From NCBI GenBank assembly GCA_019454665.1, contig JACFNW010000095.1:1-6586 (forward strand): a stretch of 6,586 nt of DNA, read 5' to 3'. This document shows positions 4,710 through 6,586 of this stretch, one piece after another. Numbering within the stretch: position 1 is the first letter of the stretch; the number at the start of each line of letters is the position of its first letter. The DNA comes from Fimbriimonadaceae bacterium. GTDB lineage: Bacteria > Armatimonadota > Fimbriimonadia > Fimbriimonadales > Fimbriimonadaceae. Below the pieces are notes generated by a model. It was given only the letters and a program-made list of their open reading frames with translations. It did no database searches and was not told the DNA's origin. The translations under genes and the position numbers were made by a program.

Positions 4710-6047
4710 ATGAACAAGACGCTTCTCCTCGCAACCGCCCTTGCCGTCGGCCTGATCGCCGGATGCGGCGGGCCCTCCTCGTCTGGCGCCACGGCCAGCG
4801 AAGCGCCCACGGGCGAAGGCGAACTCAAGGGCGAACTCGAAGTGATGGCCTTCGAGGGTGGCTATGGGATCGACATGTTCCAGAAGGCCGCCGCCGAGTT
4901 CCAAGAGCTGCATCCCGATCTCAAGATCACCGTCTCGGGGAATCCCCGCGTCTGGGAGCAGATCCGCCCCCGGATGGTGGCCGGCAACCCGCCCGACCTG
5001 ATGTTCCCCGGCTGGGGCATGGACCACTGGGCGCTCGTCGCCGAAGACCAGTTGCTCCCGCTCGATGCCGCGCTGGACACCAAGGTCGGCGATGGAACGT
5101 GGCGCGACACGTTCGACCCGAACATGCTCAAGCTCTGCCAAAAGGACGGCAAGACCTACATGTTGCCGTACTACATCATGGTGTACGGGTGGTGGTACGA
5201 CCCCGGCGTGTTCGAGAAGAACGGCTGGACGCCTCCGACCACGTTCAGCGAGTTGCTGGTCCTCGGCGAGAAGATGAAGGCGGCCGGAGTCGCCCCCATG
5301 GCGTTCCAGGGCCAATATCCGTACTACATGATCGAGGGCATGCTGTTCCCGTGGGCACAAGGCGTGGGCGGCATCCAGGCCATTGTGGACGCCCAGAACC
5401 TGAAGCCCGGTGCGTGGAACTCCCCGGCGTTCCTGAAGGCTGCTCAGATGATTGACGAGCTCAACAAGAAGGGCTTCTTCCTCGCCGGCTCTACGGGCAT
5501 GAGCCACACGGAAAGCCAAACGCAGTTCCTGAACGGCAAAGCCGCGATGGTCCCCTGCGGGTCGTGGATCGAATCCGAGATGAAGGAGGTCATGCCTCCC
5601 GGCACGTCGGTCCAATACATGCCGGTTCCCTTCTCCGAAGGTTCGGGCGACCCGACGGCCCTGCTCATCGGCGTGGAGCCCTGGATGGTCCCCGTTGCCG
5701 CCAAGAACCCGAACGCCGCCGTCGCCCTCTACAAGCACATGACGTCGCTGGAGAAGGCCAAGGAGTTCGTCCGCACAAAGGGCACGCTGATGACCATCAA
5801 GGGGAGCGACGAGGTCGAACTTCCGCGCGTCCTGCGGAAGCCGGCCGAAACCGTCCGCAACGCCAAGGTGGTCTACGCCAACCTGGTCCGCCAGTGGTAC
5901 CCGGAGATGTGGAAGGAGTTCGAAGGCGGCATCACGAGCATGCTGAACGGCGAGATCACGCCCCAGCAGTTCGTGGATCGGTGTGAAGCCGCAGCCGAAA
6001 AGGCACGGCAGAACAAGGACCTCGTCAAGTACGAGATGTCGCTCTAA
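4710..6047 (+). CDS. ABC transporter extracellular sugar-binding lipoprotein (family 1 solute-binding protein)
   Basis: This 445-residue protein captures a solute outside the cytoplasmic membrane and hands it to the permease encoded next. The N-terminus MNKTLLLATALAVGLIAGC is a lipoprotein signal with lipobox IAGC and acylated Cys19, followed by a Gly/Ser/Ala-rich linker to about residue 40. The mature part has typical family 1 carbohydrate-binding features: PDLMFPGWG (95-103), LPYYIMVYGWWYDPGVFEKNGW (152-173) followed by PPTTFSELLVLGEKMKAAG, NGKAAMVPCGSW (275-286), and ALYKHMTSLEKAKEFVRTKG (339-358). The clustered Trp/Tyr residues are what sugar-stacking sites usually use. The segment around FQGQYPYYM (199-207) reminds me of NgcE-type chitobiose/GlcNAc binders, but that is a weak resemblance. 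I chose ATG 4710, with GGA 6 nt upstream, because it gives a proper signal peptide; the upstream frame to 4623 adds 29 basic residues over the candidate promoter. Confidence 0.92.
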   Translation: MNKTLLLATALAVGLIAGCGGPSSSGATASEAPTGEGELKGELEVMAFEGGYGIDMFQKAAAEFQELHPDLKITVSGNPRVWEQIRPRMVAGNPPDLMFPGWGMDHWALVAEDQLLPLDAALDTKVGDGTWRDTFDPNMLKLCQKDGKTYMLPYYIMVYGWWYDPGVFEKNGWTPPTTFSELLVLGEKMKAAGVAPMAFQGQYPYYMIEGMLFPWAQGVGGIQAIVDAQNLKPGAWNSPAFLKAAQMIDELNKKGFFLAGSTGMSHTESQTQFLNGKAAMVPCGSWIESEMKEVMPPGTSVQYMPVPFSEGSGDPTALLIGVEPWMVPVAAKNPNAAVALYKHMTSLEKAKEFVRTKGTLMTIKGSDEVELPRVLRKPAETVRNAKVVYANLVRQWYPEMWKEFEGGITSMLNGEITPQQFVDRCEAAAEKARQNKDLVKYEMSL

Positions 6048-6061
6048 GGAACCCGAGACCG

Positions 6062-6586
6062 ATGCGTGGTCGCGGACGAACGGCGTTCATCATCTCCTTT
6101 CTGGCGCCTGCTGTGCTGTTCTACGCGGCGTTCGTCTTGTGGCCCCTCGTCCAAGCGTTCCAGTTCTCGACGTACCGGTGGCGCGGCCTCTCGGCGCGAA
6201 TGACGCCCGTCGGGACCGACAACTACCGTCAACTCTGGGAGGACCAGGCGTTCGCCACAGCCCTGAAGAACAACCTGCTGTTGCTCGTGGAGGCCGGGGT
6301 CGTCATCATTGCGTTGGCCCTGATGGTCGCCCACGTGGTTCGAGGCAAGGGGCCGGTCCAGAAGTTCCTGCGCTCGATCTACCTGTTCCCCCAAGTGGTG
6401 TCCATGGTCGTGGTCGCGGTCATGTGGCAGTTCATCTTCAACCCGCAGGGCCTGCTGAACGCGGGCCTTCGTGCGGCCGGATTGGATACGCTGACGCGAA
6501 CTTGGTTGGGCGAGTCGGCGTGGGCGCTCCCCTCGGTCGCCGTCGCGTTCGTTTGGTATGCCGTCGGCTTCTACATCATGCTGTTC
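6062..6586 (+). CDS. Sugar ABC transporter inner-membrane permease, MalF/UgpA type (cut at right edge)
   Basis: The first 175 codons are present and the frame is open to the window edge. The protein begins MRGRGRTAFIISFLAPAVLFYAAFVLWPLVQAFQFS: a basic start and first membrane helix (about 8-31) ending in the WPLVQAFQFS pattern common to binding-protein-dependent permeases. A loop with GTDNYRQLWED (51-61) follows, then ALKNNLLLLV (67-76) entering helix 2 (to about 91), helix 3 (about 105-125, YLFPQVVSMVVVAVMW) and helix 4 from about 155. FNPQGLLNAGLRAAG (126-140) is also typical. The EAA loop that contacts the ATPase would lie beyond the edge. AAGGA overlaps the stop codon of the binding-protein gene, 11 nt before the ATG, so the two are one operon. 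A second permease is expected next, from the usual order of such operons. Confidence 0.92.
   Translation, partial: MRGRGRTAFIISFLAPAVLFYAAFVLWPLVQAFQFSTYRWRGLSARMTPVGTDNYRQLWEDQAFATALKNNLLLLVEAGVVIIALALMVAHVVRGKGPVQKFLRSIYLFPQVVSMVVVAVMWQFIFNPQGLLNAGLRAAGLDTLTRTWLGESAWALPSVAVAFVWYAVGFYIMLF

Noticed and set aside
4641..5738. 365-codon minus-strand open frame opposite the binding-protein gene
   Set aside because: It is antisense to a gene with a lipobox and clear solute-binding motifs; the translated sequence shows no domain.
1..6586. CRISPR arrays, tRNA or rRNA genes, insertion sequences, attachment sites
   Set aside because: I saw no regularly spaced repeats, no tRNA-like cloverleaf, no transposase motifs and no long terminal inverted repeats.

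Overview
This is a GC-rich stretch of an ordinary bacterial chromosome with two back-to-back blocks of genes. No mobile element, CRISPR array, rRNA or tRNA is visible. The lipoprotein signal with a lipobox, the two-subunit (alpha plus beta) pyruvate dehydrogenase E1, and the mix of Shine-Dalgarno starts with two possibly leaderless starts would fit a lineage such as Armatimonadota (Fimbriimonas-like), Deinococcota or Chloroflexota. That placement is a weak inference; nothing in the window is a phylogenetic marker.

Left block (minus strand, read from about 2430 down to 1): pdhA (2337-1321) and pdhB (1321-308) overlap in a TAATG junction and encode the alpha and beta subunits of a thiamine-diphosphate 2-oxoacid dehydrogenase E1, most like pyruvate dehydrogenase. 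After pdhB comes a 143-bp spacer with a 10-bp stem-loop and an AT-rich 14-bp perfect palindrome. Then follows the start of an unrecognised secreted or membrane-anchored protein that runs off the left edge. No E2 or E3 gene is present.

Right block (plus strand, 2485 to 6586): an extended-SDR NAD-dependent epimerase/reductase-like gene and a class I SAM-dependent methyltransferase form a tight pair 9 bp apart. They are followed by a stand-alone CheY-like receiver protein with its own candidate promoter (TTGACA, 17 bp, TAGCAT) and a clear intrinsic terminator with a GCGA tetraloop. A new transcription unit then starts: a sugar-type ABC transporter substrate-binding lipoprotein and the first inner-membrane permease, cut by the right edge.

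The 147-bp divergent region between pdhA and the epimerase holds candidate promoters for both. Several start regions share a GGTA-containing -10-like element (GGTACAAT, GGTAGGAT, GGTAGCAT, GGTACACT). In two cases a TAnnnT box lies only 5-6 nt before the ATG, which would make those transcripts leaderless. I see no convincing undescribed multi-gene system. The best second-look items are the promoter architecture, an approximately 10-residue insertion next to the catalytic Glu of PdhB, and the altered active-site loop of PdhA.
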